From positions 22,687,551-22,751,550 of the forward strand of contig CM063506.1 of the NCBI GenBank assembly GCA_032207245.1: a stretch of DNA of 64,000 nucleotides. The letters are read 5' to 3'. Positions 1 through 10,199 of this stretch are shown here, piece after piece. The stretch's first letter is position 1; every line of letters begins with the position of its first letter. The position numbers and the translations under genes are program-made. The notes beneath the pieces are model-generated. The model saw only the letters and a list, made by a program, of their open reading frames with translations. It was not told where the DNA came from and made no database searches. The stretch is from Pardosa pseudoannulata. Its lineage: Eukaryota; Arthropoda; Arachnida; Araneae; Lycosidae.

Positions 1-365
1 CTTAAAGAGAAAATACCCATAAAAACTAGCACAATGTTCGGAGCATAAATAAAATGTTAAATACTTTTAATTTTGCAGACAATCACGCAGTTACTCCTGG
101 CAACAGAATTTATTAGAATGAAAAACGGGTAGTTTGGTTTGGTTAACAGTGCTTCCGTCTGTTTTTTTGCTACACGATAGCCAATGAGACCAGGATCTAC
201 TATTAAGAGTACTACTATATTCTAGCCGAGCTATGTCACAGGCTTGTCATAATGAAGTCAAATTCGCCAAAGATATGAATTTGGCTGCCATAAATTTCCC
301 TCTCTGCAGTGTCATAATGATGACTTCTGACATCATTATGACGCGTATGTCAACTGTGACATCTC
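1..365. other. Repeat-derived stretch with short hairpin
   Basis: No gene is visible. Bases 30-130 are a diverged copy of about 2181-2277, and in both places a SINE tail follows directly, so the pair derives from one larger repeat. At 311-342 a perfect 12-bp inverted repeat (GTCATAATGATG / CATCATTATGAC) encloses an 8-base loop. The rest is unclassified AT-rich sequence. Confidence 0.5.
131..215 (-). mobile_element. tRNA-derived SINE, 5'-truncated copy
   Basis: The tail (GGTTTGGTTTGG on the plus strand, CCAAACCAAACC in element orientation) and the adjoining body match the SINE copies described at 1128-1310 and 32527-32703. The tRNA-like head is missing, as expected for a 5'-truncated or decayed retroposed copy. 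Confidence 0.55.
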
Positions 366-902
366 GAAAACAATAGAACAATTTGTCGCAACGTCACAAA
401 CTACTATAATGCCCTTCCCATTCATTTTCATGTTTATAACAGTCAATAGACAAACAATAAACTGCCCTTCCGTTTGAAACTAAAGCCAGAATTATCATAA
501 GTTGAGATGTGCCCTGCTGCGTGAAATCGCCTTATATGGTAGCACTCCAAATGAAATTAATGCCAAAGTATGTTATACTCAGCTTGCAGTCTTCTTCTTT
601 TGTATAAATAAATTGTTGAAATTTCCGTGTGCGTGAGCACATCACGCGAAAATTACCCATCGGATAATGAATCGATATGAGATTTTTAAATCTTGAGCTT
701 TTGTAATAATTCAGTTATCAGCTTAGGCTATAGAGCGATTTCACGCATCAGTGCATATCTCAACTTATGATGATTCTGGCTTTAATTTCAAACGGAATGG
801 TAGATTATTGGTTGCCTATTGGCTATTGTAAACATAAAAATGAATAGGGAGCATTAAAGCCATTATGACTTGCATGAAATCACTCTATTTGATTTTACGA
901 AA
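366..902. repeat. Foldback element with long inverted repeats
   Basis: The left arm (about 366-530) is an imperfect reverse complement of the right arm (about 733-902). The shared core covers 'ATTCATTTTCATGTTTA', 'CCGTTTGAAA', 'AAAGCCAGAAT' and 'ATAAGTTGAGAT'. A spacer of about 200 bases separates the arms and has no coding potential. Long inverted termini around a short spacer suggest a foldback or MITE-type DNA transposon. I could not define a target-site duplication, so the outer ends are approximate. Confidence 0.6.
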
Positions 903-935
903 TTTGAATTAGGTTTCTTCAGGAATTATTATTTA

Positions 936-1127
936 CTAGCTTCTTAGCACCCAGTCTTCGGTCTGGGTAATAAATGTTTCCGGAGTATAGTTTTAGAAAA
1001 AATACTATAGATAAAAGTAGTAATAAAAATGTCAAATTCTCATCGTATGTTTCAAATTTCCGTTGAATATAAGTTTATGCTTTATTTTGGATGTTGTTAA
1101 AATATTACATCCACTTGTATCAGGGGA
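936..1127 (-). mobile_element. Short non-autonomous Helitron, second family
   Basis: Read on the minus strand the segment starts TCCCCTGATACAAG after an A. It ends with a hairpin (ACCCAG, 8-base loop, CTGGGT; plus strand 949-968), eight further bases, then CTAG followed by T. TC start, 3' hairpin, CTRR end and insertion between A and T are the Helitron hallmarks. It is only about 190 bp and has no Rep/helicase coding. The 5' TCCCCT resembles the larger Helitron family in this window, but the hairpin differs. Confidence 0.5.
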
Positions 1128-1310
1128 TTGGTTTGTTTTGGTTTGGAGTGCTACGGTCTACCTTTTGCAACACGAGGGATAATATGACCGGGACCTACAG
1201 TTTAAAGGCAATTCCGAACGGCTGCGAACATCCATGCGGAAGTGGAATTCGAACCCATGAACTCTGGTACCGAAGGCCAGCACACTAACCATTCAGCCAT
1301 CGTTCGGCAA
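1128..1310 (-). mobile_element. tRNA-derived SINE
   Basis: In element orientation this copy has a tRNA-like head (A-box-like GGCTGAATGGTTAGTGTGC; B box GGTTCGAATTCC), then a tRNA-unrelated body and a (CCAAA)n-like tail ending at about 1128. Head, body and tail match at least eight other copies here. It sits directly beside the Helitron at 936-1127. Such elements are transcribed by RNA polymerase III from the internal A and B boxes and moved by LINE enzymes. An open frame running through this copy recurs in other SINE copies and is not a gene. Confidence 0.75.
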
Positions 1311-1384
1311 TGTATCACGGAGAAGTCATACGATCTAGAGGTAGGAGTCATCGTAAAACAGAGAAAATTTTGAGTCGTTTTTAA

Positions 1385-2144
1385 CCCCTTAACGATCGGA
1401 TAATTTTCAAGAAAACGGTCATAAAAGTGTTTTTTTTATCCCTGAAAATTATATTAAAATATGAGTATGAATAATATATATATTCATTTTTAACTTATCG
1501 TTTGTTTTCATCTTGAAATTTAAAAAACTTTAAATTTCGAGAAAAAGTCAACATTTAGGGTTATTATGACTTAATGTTGGTTTTCCAGCAAGCAAAGAAT
1601 ATTTAAAAAAATATGTGTTTTAAACGTTAAAAAAGAATTTTATTAAACTTATGTATAATATAAATAAAGATTAGTAATTTTTTCTTGATTGAAAAATTTC
1701 AAAGATACATAGGCCATCGTCACAATCTGAAGTAGTATCAAGTTTCCTTCCTACATCTCTTACTGTTTTCATCTCTTCTGGAGCAAGAAACTTTGCATTC
1801 TCGAGATGGTTGCTGTTTCCTGTCAGTTGGGAGTATCTGTCTAATAAAATGCCTTTGAATCAAACGATTGGAATTGTCCTCAAACCTTGATCATTATTTC
1901 TTTGAAATGGTGTCTGATGACTGATACCTTTCAATAAGTTCATCTACTAAATATCTAGTTTATAAATAAACTATCTACAATTACCTTAAAACTTTTCTGG
2001 TACTGACATCTGGTATATAAATAAATTAGTTTTAATCTCATTGGCGCGTTACTACTGAACACTCCAGCCCGGAAATATCACGGAAGCGAGAAATAGAAAA
2101 CCAAACCTCACCCCGTCATTTTCACGGGAGCGAGAAAGAAAGGG
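1385..2144. mobile_element. Candidate TTAA-flanked piggyBac-like MITE
   Basis: TTAA at 1381-1384 precedes CCCCTTAACGATCGG, and AAAGAAAGGG precedes TTAA at 2145-2148. The ends share only a few bases (CCC...TT) as terminal repeats, so identity rests mainly on the TTAA target and a length (760 bp) close to the better-supported copy at 15651-16419. No transposase coding is visible. Confidence 0.45.
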
Positions 2145-2172
2145 TTAAAAGTTTTCGAAAATTTATTCCGAA

Positions 2173-2445
2173 AACACAATATTAAGCACGGAACATAAAT
2201 AAAATGTTAAATGCTTTTAAATTCTGCAAACAATCACGCAGTTTCTTTTGGCAAAAGAATTGATTGGTGTTAAAAACGGTTATGTTTGATTTCGAGAGCT
2301 ACAGTCACTGTTACGCTAACAAGGGGCAATGATACCAAGACCTACTGTTTAAAGCTCATTTCGAACGGCTACGACCATTCATGCCAACAGAAAGATTCAA
2401 ACTCACGAACTCCGGTACCAAAAATCATCAACTTACCCTAAAACC
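2173..2445 (-). mobile_element. Diverged SINE plus its flanking repeat
   Basis: Bases 2278-2445 are a strongly diverged SINE. The body (ACCAAGACCTACTGTTTAAAG on the plus strand) and a decayed B box (about 2393-2405) are still recognisable. Bases 2181-2277 repeat 30-130, which also abuts a SINE tail. This is an old copy. Confidence 0.5.
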
Positions 2446-2759
2446 TGTTAAAATGGACTAGAAATATACCAAATAAAATAAATTAAATACCTAAAATAAA
2501 TTTTGTTCCAGAATCAATTTGACTAGTATTAAACCTTCCTAGCATATGAAGTTTTATCGAGATAAATACACCCATTTTGTTATGTATAGCAAACAGATAG
2601 ACACATACAAAATATTTTATATAGAGAGATAGATAAGGTAGATACAATTTTAAATACAAAAGTAGTTAAGTGGTGAATTCCTCACCAAAATTCTTTCTTT
2701 AACTTGTAACCCTGAGGGCCTTTTAAAAATCGATAACAGTGCAGTCGTATCGATTTTAA
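2446..2759. other. Unclassified AT-rich stretch
   Basis: Nothing coding or repeat-like recognised, apart from short runs such as (TAGA)n near 2620-2640. Confidence 0.4.
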
Positions 2760-3260
2760 AAACGTAATTTTCCGCCCCGTGTTCGCTAATTGCCCCGAAC
2801 AGTACATCGAATCCATCTAATACACTTGACCCACATTGATCTAATTGACTGGAGACCCATTAATGACCATGGCTGGCAATGAAGCACGAGTTCTAAATGA
2901 AGTCGGCGGAGCACCAAAACCATCTTCTCGGAGACATCGTTTCCCACAACACACTTTTTAGATGTTTTCCGGGAGCAGGAGAACACACACGCACGCACTT
3001 CGAGCCTCCGGTTAATTACGTCGTAAAGTTCATTAAGGGCAATTATAAACATTTACGGAACATATCGACGAGGGAAAAAACAACGACGATGATGGTTGTA
3101 TATTTACTCAAGAATTTATGTTCCGGAAATAGTTGGGGCGGGGGGATAATGTACGAAGATCTGTACTTTAGAATAAAAATACGGATATTTAATCGGACGT
3201 TCTTTTCAGGTACGATGAGGAATTACGACAGAAGATTTGTTGAAAATTAAGAAGTATCAC
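2760..3260. other. GC-richer island with overlapping open frames, unidentified
   Basis: Base composition here is clearly more balanced than in the surroundings. A plus-strand frame of 117 codons (2897-3250) and a minus-strand frame of 88 codons (2786-3052) overlap. Neither shows a domain, signal peptide or repeat match that I recognise. The part from about 3187 to 3240 resembles 6065-6140 (shared TTTTCAGGTA and TTGAAAATT), so at least that portion is repetitive. It may be an old element core, a decayed exon or chance. I do not call a gene. Confidence 0.25.
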
Positions 3261-3385
3261 ACTTTTTTTCTAACAACATTTTTATTATATTTAAATATTT
3301 TCGAAACAGTTTGTTTTCTTGCTATATATTTTATTATGATATTTCTTAAAACGTTATTGGAAGTATTTAGGAATTTAAAGATTAA

Positions 3386-4111
3386 CCCCTTAACGTGACA
3401 CTCGAGTTAAGTCGAGTGCGCTAAACTGTCTAAACTGTGCACACTCGAGATAAATCGAGCGTTGTTGTAATTTATGTTGCTATAATTTTTCACACTAGAA
3501 TGCAACCGAGAATTGAAAATAACAATATGAAAGCAAAAAAAAAGTGTATTGATATTTATTCATTTACATGGGATTGTAAGCTATAACACTTATTTATTCA
3601 AGTATAAAATATATTTTTTTCTACTTATCAATTATGACTTATCTTTTCCTTGTTTGCCGCTTTCCTACAGCGTATTCAGATTCATATTCTGATTCATTCA
3701 TTTTTCAATATATATTTTGCTAAAATGTAATGTAAATTAAAATATAATTGTTAACTATTTTATTACTAATTTCTGGCTGTAAAGGATCCTTTATTCGAAG
3801 CGTCACTTTATATACTTTATTCTTGAGATATGAAACATAAGGGTTTCATCTTTGATACCTACGCATTAAGGGATGACACATCATACTGTCAATTGGTAGA
3901 TTGCCTACCAATTGAACAATATACTCTTTTGACAATAATAATAATATTCTAAAAATTAGAAATCATACCAATTGTATAAATATCCAATATACTCAAATTT
4001 TGATTATTTTTTATTATTTCTTGGCAAGACAAAGTTCTAAATTGTGTTTTTTACATTAAAAAATTGATTTTTTTTGTCCGGCCTTTCTCAATAAAACTGA
4101 GCATTAATGGG
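3386..4111. mobile_element. TTAA-flanked piggyBac-like MITE
   Basis: TTAA (3382-3385) is followed by CCCCTTAACGTGAC, and the other end reads GCATTAATGGG before TTAA (4112-4115). The termini are imperfect inverted repeats (CCCCTTAACG against CCCATTAATG). Just inside the left end are two small hairpins: CACTCGA/TCGAGTG at 3399-3418 and CTCGA/TCGAG at 3444-3459. piggyBac elements target TTAA and duplicate it. The element is 726 bp, AT-rich and without transposase coding, so non-autonomous. Confidence 0.6.
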
Positions 4112-4359
4112 TTAAAAATGCATTTTACGCTCTTGATTACTTATTATAGGTAAATACAAAACACTTTGTGATTTATTACTTATCGACGTATTCTACATTA
4201 TCTGGTATTCTACATTATCTAGAACATATAATTTACACAATTTTTACCAGTAATAAAACAAACTTACGTGGTGGTACCAGAACCAGTTATTTTCATTCCG
4301 TACGTTCTAATTGTAAAATTGAGCCGACATTCAGAAAAATATATTTATTCAACAGCATT
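4112..4359. other. Unclassified AT-rich stretch
   Basis: No gene or clear repeat family seen. A short open frame at 4168-4377 runs into the SINE and is not supported. Confidence 0.4.
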
Positions 4360-4362
4360 CCT

Positions 4363-4560
4363 TTGGTTTGGTTTTGAGAGCTGCAATCTACTCTTTTGTA
4401 ACACGAGGGCTGTTGAGCCCTGATTATATTATTTTATGATTATATTATGATTTAAAGCTCATCCGGACATCTACGAACATCTATGCCTAGGTGGTATTCG
4501 AACCCACGAACTCCGGAATCAAAGGACAGCGCCCTAACCAATCGGTCATAGCATTCGTTT
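4363..4560 (-). mobile_element. tRNA-derived SINE with AT-rich insert
   Basis: Tail, body and tRNA-like head are in the usual order on the minus strand. The plus strand shows ATTCGAACCCACGAACTC for the B-box region and CCTAACCAATCGG for the A-box region. The body contains an extra AT-rich run (about 4419-4448) relative to other copies. Confidence 0.7.
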
Positions 4561-4599
4561 GAGCATTGCTTTAGCGTGTCTAGTAAGAAAAATTTGATT

Positions 4600-4752
4600 T
4601 GTAACCCTATTGAAGGAAATTACTTAAAATTTTTTCCTCTTATAATTGAGTACTCCTGCCCTACACTTTAAATTTTAAAGGGGGAAGCTCAACACATTTC
4701 GGCCCCGTAACTTAAAAAAGGTGGCGAGTCACTGCTCTAATGACTGGGGGGA
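4600..4752. mobile_element. hAT-type terminus (one end only)
   Basis: The sequence GGCGAGTCACTG is followed by CTCTAATG. Read inward this is CAGTGACTCGCC, a typical hAT start, with CTCTAATG as the possible 8-bp target duplication. CTCTAATG is also the duplication around the hAT at 7802-8449. I could not find the opposite end, so this is probably a decayed MITE. Confidence 0.35.
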
Positions 4753-4833
4753 GGACTGAGTTCATATGCATTTATACATTTTAAAAATTTAACGAAATAG
4801 CGCATTTTGCTGAGTTTAAAGCTTATTAAAGTA

Positions 4834-6058
4834 CACTGTCTACCAATAAGTATTTGAACACCTATGCAAATGACGATATCTGCGGTCCTGAGGTACGCCA
4901 AGACCTCTGCCGGTATACATCATGTAGGAAACAGCATCGACATTAGTCGCATGCAAGATGCCGCGCAATTCGGAGCTCTCTGATTTCGAGAAATGAATCA
5001 CAAAACGAATCGGGTATCACAAATGTGGACGATCCTTAAGGGACATATCTAGCGATCGTAAGTACCCAAAGTCGACAGTAGCCTATGTGATTAAGAAGTG
5101 GAAGGTGAGCGGGGATTGTAGGAATGTGCCCTGAGTCGGCAGACCAACGAAACTGTGAGATAGAGATCGACGAGTGATGTCCAGAGAAATTCGGAAAAAC
5201 CGCACCCAACCGATGGCCCTCATCAGCGAGGAGCTTTAACAGGCATCCGGGAGTATTGTTTCAATGAATACCATCCGTCGGGAAACACATCTGTTTGGTT
5301 TTCAAGGTCGTGCTGCTGCCCATAAGCCTTTGATCACAAAGTCCAACAGCGCTGCTCGGTTAATGTGGTGCAAAGCACATCGAAATTGAACCGTTGATCA
5401 GTGGAAACGGGTTCTTTGGAGCTACGAATCAAGGTACTCCCTTTACCGTTCGGATGGCAGGGTCTGGGTCTGACATCTGCCTGGAGAACGTCTCCTGCAA
5501 GAATGCATTGTGCCAACAGTCATTTCGGAGGAGGTGGAATTATAGTCTGGGGGTGTTTTTCCTGGTATGGACTGGGACCCTTGGTCCCCATTCATGGTAA
5601 GCTCAACGCCAATGCCTACTGCCCTCTTTAGGATGACAGTTTGCTTCCTACGTTGTGGCAGTTTTACTGGTGGACCCCTGTTACTTCCAGGACGACAATG
5701 CCAGTTGTCATGTTTCGAGGTTAACCAAGGTTTGGAAGGTGCCAATGGAGTTCATCGAATGGACAGAAGCCCAGACCAGAGCCCAGATCTGAAGCATATC
5801 GAGAATCTCTGGGACGAGTTGGATCGCCGAATTAAGGGGTGCACTACCCGTCCAAAATCGGTGAAGGAACGTGTATGTCTACTCCAAGCTGAGTGGAAGA
5901 CAGTACCACTAGCTGTAATACAAAGACTTGTGGAAAGTTTTCCCCAGAGGGGTCAAGCTTTAATTGCCTCTGTTGGAGGCTCTGCCAACTATTGATTTTG
6001 AATAAAGTTAGTTTTTCTTTTCTATCACAGGTGTCCAAATACTTAATGGTAGACAGTG
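4834..6058 (+). mobile_element. Tc1/mariner element, full length but inactive
   Basis: Both ends carry inverted repeats (CACTGTCTACCAATAAGTAT at the left, its near reverse complement at the right), flanked by TA at 4832-4833 and 6059-6060, the Tc1/mariner target. Length is 1225 bp, usual for Tc1. It encloses one transposase reading region broken by stops and frameshifts. A second, internally deleted copy of the same family lies at 11603-12050 on the other strand. Confidence 0.9.
4958..5995 (+). pseudogene. Tc1 transposase pseudogene
   Basis: Transposase of the DDE superfamily, which cuts and pastes the element by binding its inverted repeats. The start is placed at 4958, where MPRNSELSDFEK gives the usual Tc1 N-terminus, although a stop follows at once. 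A helix-turn-helix-type segment (SLRDISSDRKYPKSTVAYVI) and a central GGGGIIVWGCFSWYGLGPL block are clear. The second catalytic aspartate region is present only after a frame change near 5690. The third acidic residue lies in HIENLWDEL. The protein ends LIASVGGSANY. Several in-frame stops before 5400 and at least two frame changes make it non-functional. Confidence 0.88.
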
Positions 6059-6060
6059 TA

Positions 6061-6996
6061 TGTATTTTTAAATGAACGCTCTTTTCAGGTAGTATGGGAA
6101 ATCGAGCCTAGGCGATTAATTGAAAATTGAGAAATATACTTCTTTTCCATTAAAAATATATTTATTATATCATTGCATTAGAAACAATTTTTATTCTTCC
6201 AGTGAATTCTATGTTGGGCTTGCTCACCGTTTAATAAAATGTATTTAAGAAATTAAAAATCAAAATGCACATAACCATCTCTCCTTACTTAATACAGCAA
6301 AGTAAAAAAAATTCATTTTGTGATTTATTAAAATTGCATTCTAGATTATGTAGAAAAAGAATCATTTTTTCAGTATCATCCTATTACCAATCTATTAATT
6401 TGTATCATTTAATTCAGGAAAATGAATAAAAATTTAAACTGTTTCCTGTTTAATTTGAAGTAATATATTAGTAAAGAGTTTCTAAAATATTTAGTTTGAT
6501 AGATATTAAAATTTTTAATATATGTAATAGTTTTAAATTTAATATTTGACATACGTGTAAAATACAAATGGATTTTTTTTAATGAACTGAGTTAGGTTTT
6601 TGCAGAATAGATAATTTAAAGATAATTTAAAGATAATAGATAACTTTTGTGCCCGACGTCAGTTTGGGCATTACAAACTTTTAGCGTTTGAGCTGCTCAA
6701 TTTGGGTTCGAGAGACACTGGCAAGGAGTATGATTTAGTTGGTAGAAACTGATGAGAAATTTAAAATGACTACAAATGCTTGTGCACATTTAGAAAAGAA
6801 ATACAAGACAGTGAATTCAGATGCGTTTAATACTTAAGTATTATACTCATCTGATGGTAAGTTTGTAAGTAATGAATGAGGGTAGTAAGTTGTTTGGCGT
6901 TGTTTCTGATGCCACTTGGCTCAAACCGTACTTAATTTGAGCCATATGCTCAACACGAGCATTCGAATTAAGACAAAAAGGTTCGCTTTCGTTCAA
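6061..6996. other. Mostly unclassified sequence
   Basis: Bases 6065-6140 are a diverged copy of 3187-3260, so the Tc1 landed beside a low-copy repeat. Bases 6140-6650 are AT-rich and featureless. From 6650 composition is more balanced but no coding or RNA gene is recognisable. Confidence 0.4.
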
Positions 6997-7221
6997 TCCT
7001 TTCGTGGGCCGTGGGAAGATTACTTCACCTACACGATCTTACAAAATACACCTGTGGAATGCTCAAAACCCATTCTAATATATTGGTCTTGTTATTGAAA
7101 CGACTGGAAGACTGATTCGGTTTTGCGCTGTCATCTATTGTTCGATCGGTTGAATAAAATTAGCAGCTCTGTTTTGAAAGTTTGGAAATGTAGAGTGAGA
7201 AATAAATGGCCCACGAAAGGG
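6997..7221. mobile_element. Short inverted-repeat MITE
   Basis: A perfect 13-bp inverted repeat, CCTTTCGTGGGCC at 6998-7010 and its complement at 7208-7220, encloses about 200 bp. The right end runs into GGGTTAA, which suggests a TTAA target, but the left flank reads TCAAT, so the piggyBac-like assignment is tentative. Confidence 0.45.
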
Positions 7222-7254
7222 TTAATAAGTACCGCTAGAGTGAAAGAACGACTT

Positions 7255-7370
7255 TGCTCAAGTGAGTCCTCGTAATTTAGAAGCTAGAACCAAGCAGATG
7301 ACCCATAGGCTTAGCCTGCCCTTCCTAGAGGTATCGTTCGAGAACTAGGAGAACATTATAACAACGAATC
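7255..7370 (-). mobile_element. LINE 3' untranslated fragment
   Basis: The stretch with AACCAAGCAGATGACCC and GAGGTATCGTTCGAGAACT matches the sequence downstream of the LINE reverse-transcriptase C-terminus at about 36588-36670 and 62870-62950. This copy keeps only the 3' untranslated part, as expected for a heavily 5'-truncated insertion. Confidence 0.5.
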
Positions 7371-7397
7371 TATTTTACGTATCCCTGTTACCTTTAA

Positions 7398-8579
7398 CCC
7401 TTTAGCGGACAGTGGTTTCGCAGGGAAACCTCCTGTTAAACATTTTTTTCTCTACTTTTTTTGAGAAATATGAATGGTTTTTTTATGTTTTTGACATTTA
7501 AAAATTACAATAAATGATAGTACTACACTGAATTTATTTTTTCTTTTAAAATATATGTATTTAAACTTGATGTACCTGGAAATTAGTGATTCGATTTTTT
7601 CACGTATGACCAAAATCAAATATATCTATTGAAACAACACTTATAAATTGTTAAACTATTTATTTATTATACTTTTTAAGAACACTTATTTATTGTTCTT
7701 CCAATATAATTAATATTTTAAAAAGTATTATGTTCACGCTGTACAAGGGGTGGGTTTGTCAATTAACCCTCCCTCAATCCCTCCTACGGTATTCTCTAAT
7801 GCAGGAGTCGGCAACCTGTTTGTCTTTAAGGGCGCAATACTAAATTTGAAAATCACCGAGGGCGCATATTTTACAGATAATCAACAGGTATAAATAGGCA
7901 TTAAAAAACAAATTTTTTATAACTTTATTTTGTTGGTGTCATACATAATGATACATATAATTCAGTGTGAAACTTGGGTGTCCATATTTTCAGCTAATGT
8001 CTTATAATTGGGGACATATTTAAAGTTTTCGGTCCTTAAACAATTATCTAAATGTGAGTCATTAAGCTTTGTTCGGTATTTTGATTTCAAATATATTTCA
8101 TATTTGAGAACAAAGACTCTCATTTGTATGCTGTAATAAAGGGTTTTGAAAGAAAAGAATTATTTCGGATTACTTGGTAGTTTTAAATGCACGGTCTACG
8201 CGTGGTCTATTCGAAATACGATCACACACTAACAAAAAATACGTGCGTGTTATTAGATACGTTCAAGGTTAGCAAACTGCTCATCTATGCACAATCCTAA
8301 ACTCAACTGACTACTTGCCGTATGTCGCCGTTTGACAAGAGTAAGTAAATCGCTCTGGCTATCATATATTTACATTAGTCCAGCGAGGGCGGATTAAAAA
8401 TCGATCGGAGGCGCCATGGCTCACGCGGGCGCCGCCTTGCCTACCCATGCTCTAATGCAAACCTAAGGATTGTAAAGAAAAACCTTAATACATTTATCAT
8501 TTATAAGGTTCATAGGTAATAGTTATAAACTAATTTCATTAAATTCCAAAGAGTTTATCTAGGTGACCTTTAAAGGGGG
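7398..8579. mobile_element. TTAA element carrying a nested hAT
   Basis: TTAA at 7394-7397 is followed by CCCTTTAGCGGACAGTGGTTT, and the right end is GGTGACCTTTAAAGGGGG with a decayed TTAA. Both ends and an internal block (TTATTGTTCTTCCA) match the copy at 15651-16419, so the two belong to one non-autonomous family. The middle is interrupted by the hAT at 7802-8449. The uninterrupted relative reads CCTCTAAGACAAACCC at the insertion point. Confidence 0.6.
7802..8449 (-). mobile_element. hAT element, transposase 3' remnant, 8-bp TSD
   Basis: The element starts CAGGAGTCGGCAACC and ends with a match to it (reverse complement CATGGGTAGGCAAGG). It is flanked by perfect 8-bp duplications CTCTAATG at 7794-7801 and 8450-8457, the hAT signature. 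On the minus strand the interior keeps the last part of a hAT transposase. KSKYRTKLNDSHLDNCLR resembles the conserved C-terminal dimerisation region of ZBED5/GTF2IRD2-like transposases, and it ends in TQVSH followed by a stop. The frame is broken and the catalytic part is absent. Confidence 0.85.
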
Positions 8580-8585
8580 AAAGAA

Positions 8586-8664
8586 CACGACCAGCCCGAG
8601 CTCCGAACCCGCAACCTACCAGTAACATGATCATTGCCTTTGCTGACTGAGCTACCGCGGCTCC
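8586..8664 (-). repeat. tRNA-like head of another SINE family
   Basis: The reverse complement reads GGTAGCTCAGTCAGCAAAGG (A-box-like) and, about 30 bases later, GTTGCGGGTTCGGAGCTC (B-box-like), the layout of a tRNA. Acceptor pairing is imperfect and the B box has GGAGC in place of the usual GAATC or GAGTC. I read it as a tRNA-derived SINE head or decayed tRNA and not a working gene. It differs from the main SINE family. Confidence 0.4.
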
Positions 8665-8704
8665 TATATGTTGGTAAGTGGGTGTTAGTACTCTGTTTAT
8701 AAAC

Positions 8705-8875
8705 TTATCCCTGACATTGTGTTGGGTAGGGCGTTACTCGTGAGGCTCGTTCATGGGTTCGAATCTTGCTGTGGACATGAATGTTCGTAGCCGTTTAGAC
8801 TCGGTTATAAGCAGTAGATTGCGGTTTTATTAGCTGCCATGTAGTAGAAGAGAAGATTGCAGCGCTCCAATCGAA
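8705..8875 (+). mobile_element. tRNA-derived SINE, plus orientation
   Basis: A B box (GGGTTCGAATCTTGC) is followed by the family body (GAATGTTCGTAGCCGTTTAG) and a tail with CTCCAATCGAAACCAAG. It is one of only two copies here that point along the plus strand. Confidence 0.65.
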
Positions 8876-9263
8876 ACCAAGCAAGGACGATTGTTATTCT
8901 GACCTTCTGCCACAGGTCCTCAATTTCACATAACTGCATTTTTAAGTAAGCATGAAATATAACTACTGACTATTTTTTAACTGAACTAATTAAAAATGTT
9001 ACTTAACAAGCTATACAAATAAATAAAATTTAGAATTTTACAGTACGATGAATTCTAATGTTCTATAAATTTTACAAAATGCTAATATTTTGTGTGGCCA
9101 TGGCTAAAGCTGATAATAAATTCCATAAAGTACGATAGAATTGTATTGAAACATAAAACTGCCAAAAGTTTACATATTTCATGATATATTGCTCTTTTAA
9201 ATTACCTTTTATTATAAATTTTTAATTATTGAGTATACATACATACATCTAAATATATACATA
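8876..9263. other. Unclassified AT-rich stretch
   Basis: No gene, RNA or repeat match recognised. Confidence 0.4.
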
Positions 9264-9918
9264 CTAGCATATAGCCCGTCATATGACGGGATCAGTAAAA
9301 TTTTTAATTTTCCAAAATTGTAAAGTACGCTATGAGGCAGGTAAAAAAATGGTTTGTTTTTTGGCTGAGAATTATCTTGCAACAAAAAATAATCGATGAT
9401 TCAATTTAAAATTATCACATATGTACCTAATCTATTATTTAAGCCAAATATAAAAGAAAATTATTTACGTAATATCTAGGTTCAATGATAAAACGTATGA
9501 AAATAAGGCATAATTTAAATAATTTAAAATAAGAAATGATTCAATGAGATGGCTAAAGGAATGACGTCATAATGCTAGAAAAATGTTATTTTTACCTATT
9601 TATTAAGGGACAAATTCATAAATTTAATCGCCCGCTCTTAACCGGGGAAAATAGGAGTTGAAATAATGGCCTTAAAAGCTCAAAAAGAGGGCAAGGGGTA
9701 GATTTCGAACGTTTTAAAGAAGGCAGTATTTTTCGCTGTGATATGAAGCATATTTATACCAATTTATTTTAGAATTGGATCTATAGTTTAGGAGAAGATA
9801 AACATTACTCGCTATGAATTTTGCTAACTATGGATGCCTCTATCCATTCCAGGTCCAACCGCTTCATAAAATCGAGGACAGACGATATACGAGGATAACT
9901 TAGGCTATTATTATACAG

Positions 9919-9922
<4 letters not shown>
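9264..9922 (-). mobile_element. Non-autonomous Helitron, main family
   Basis: In element orientation it begins TCCCCTGTATAATAATAGCC after an A. It ends with the perfect 16-base palindrome CCCGTCATATGACGGG (plus 9275-9290), seven further bases and CTAG, followed by T. TC start, 3' hairpin, CTRR end and A/T target are Helitron hallmarks. No replication-initiator or helicase coding is present, so it depends on enzymes elsewhere. More than ten copies or fragments of this family lie in the window. Confidence 0.75.
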
Positions 9923-9960
<38 letters not shown>

Positions 9961-10000
9961 CATGTGTGTGTGCCTGCGTGTGTGTCTATATATATGACAA
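9923..10000. repeat. (TA)n / (TG)n microsatellite
   Basis: A (TA)n run followed by TG-rich repeats starts exactly where the Helitron's 5' end meets its flank. Confidence 0.85.
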
Positions 10001-10199
10001 AGTCTGTGAGTTCAGTCAGTTTTTCGATTAAGTTTTAAATATTTGATCGTATATAACTTGCTAAAGGTCTTTAAACCGTTTTAGAACAGCATCCTCAATA
10101 TGAGTGTGGCCAAACGATGACTGAATACTTAGGGCGCTGATCTTCGGCAAAATTATTAAACGATGAAATCCTCTAGCCTTACTGTCCAATTTTTATTTT

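Noticed and set aside
8586..8664. Functional tRNA gene
   Set aside because: The acceptor stem does not pair well and the T-arm sequence is altered. More likely a SINE head or pseudogene.
9264..9922. RTE-type or other LINE tail for the TAATAATAG family
   Set aside because: TC start, palindrome followed by CTAG, and A/T insertion sites without duplication fit a Helitron better than a LINE.
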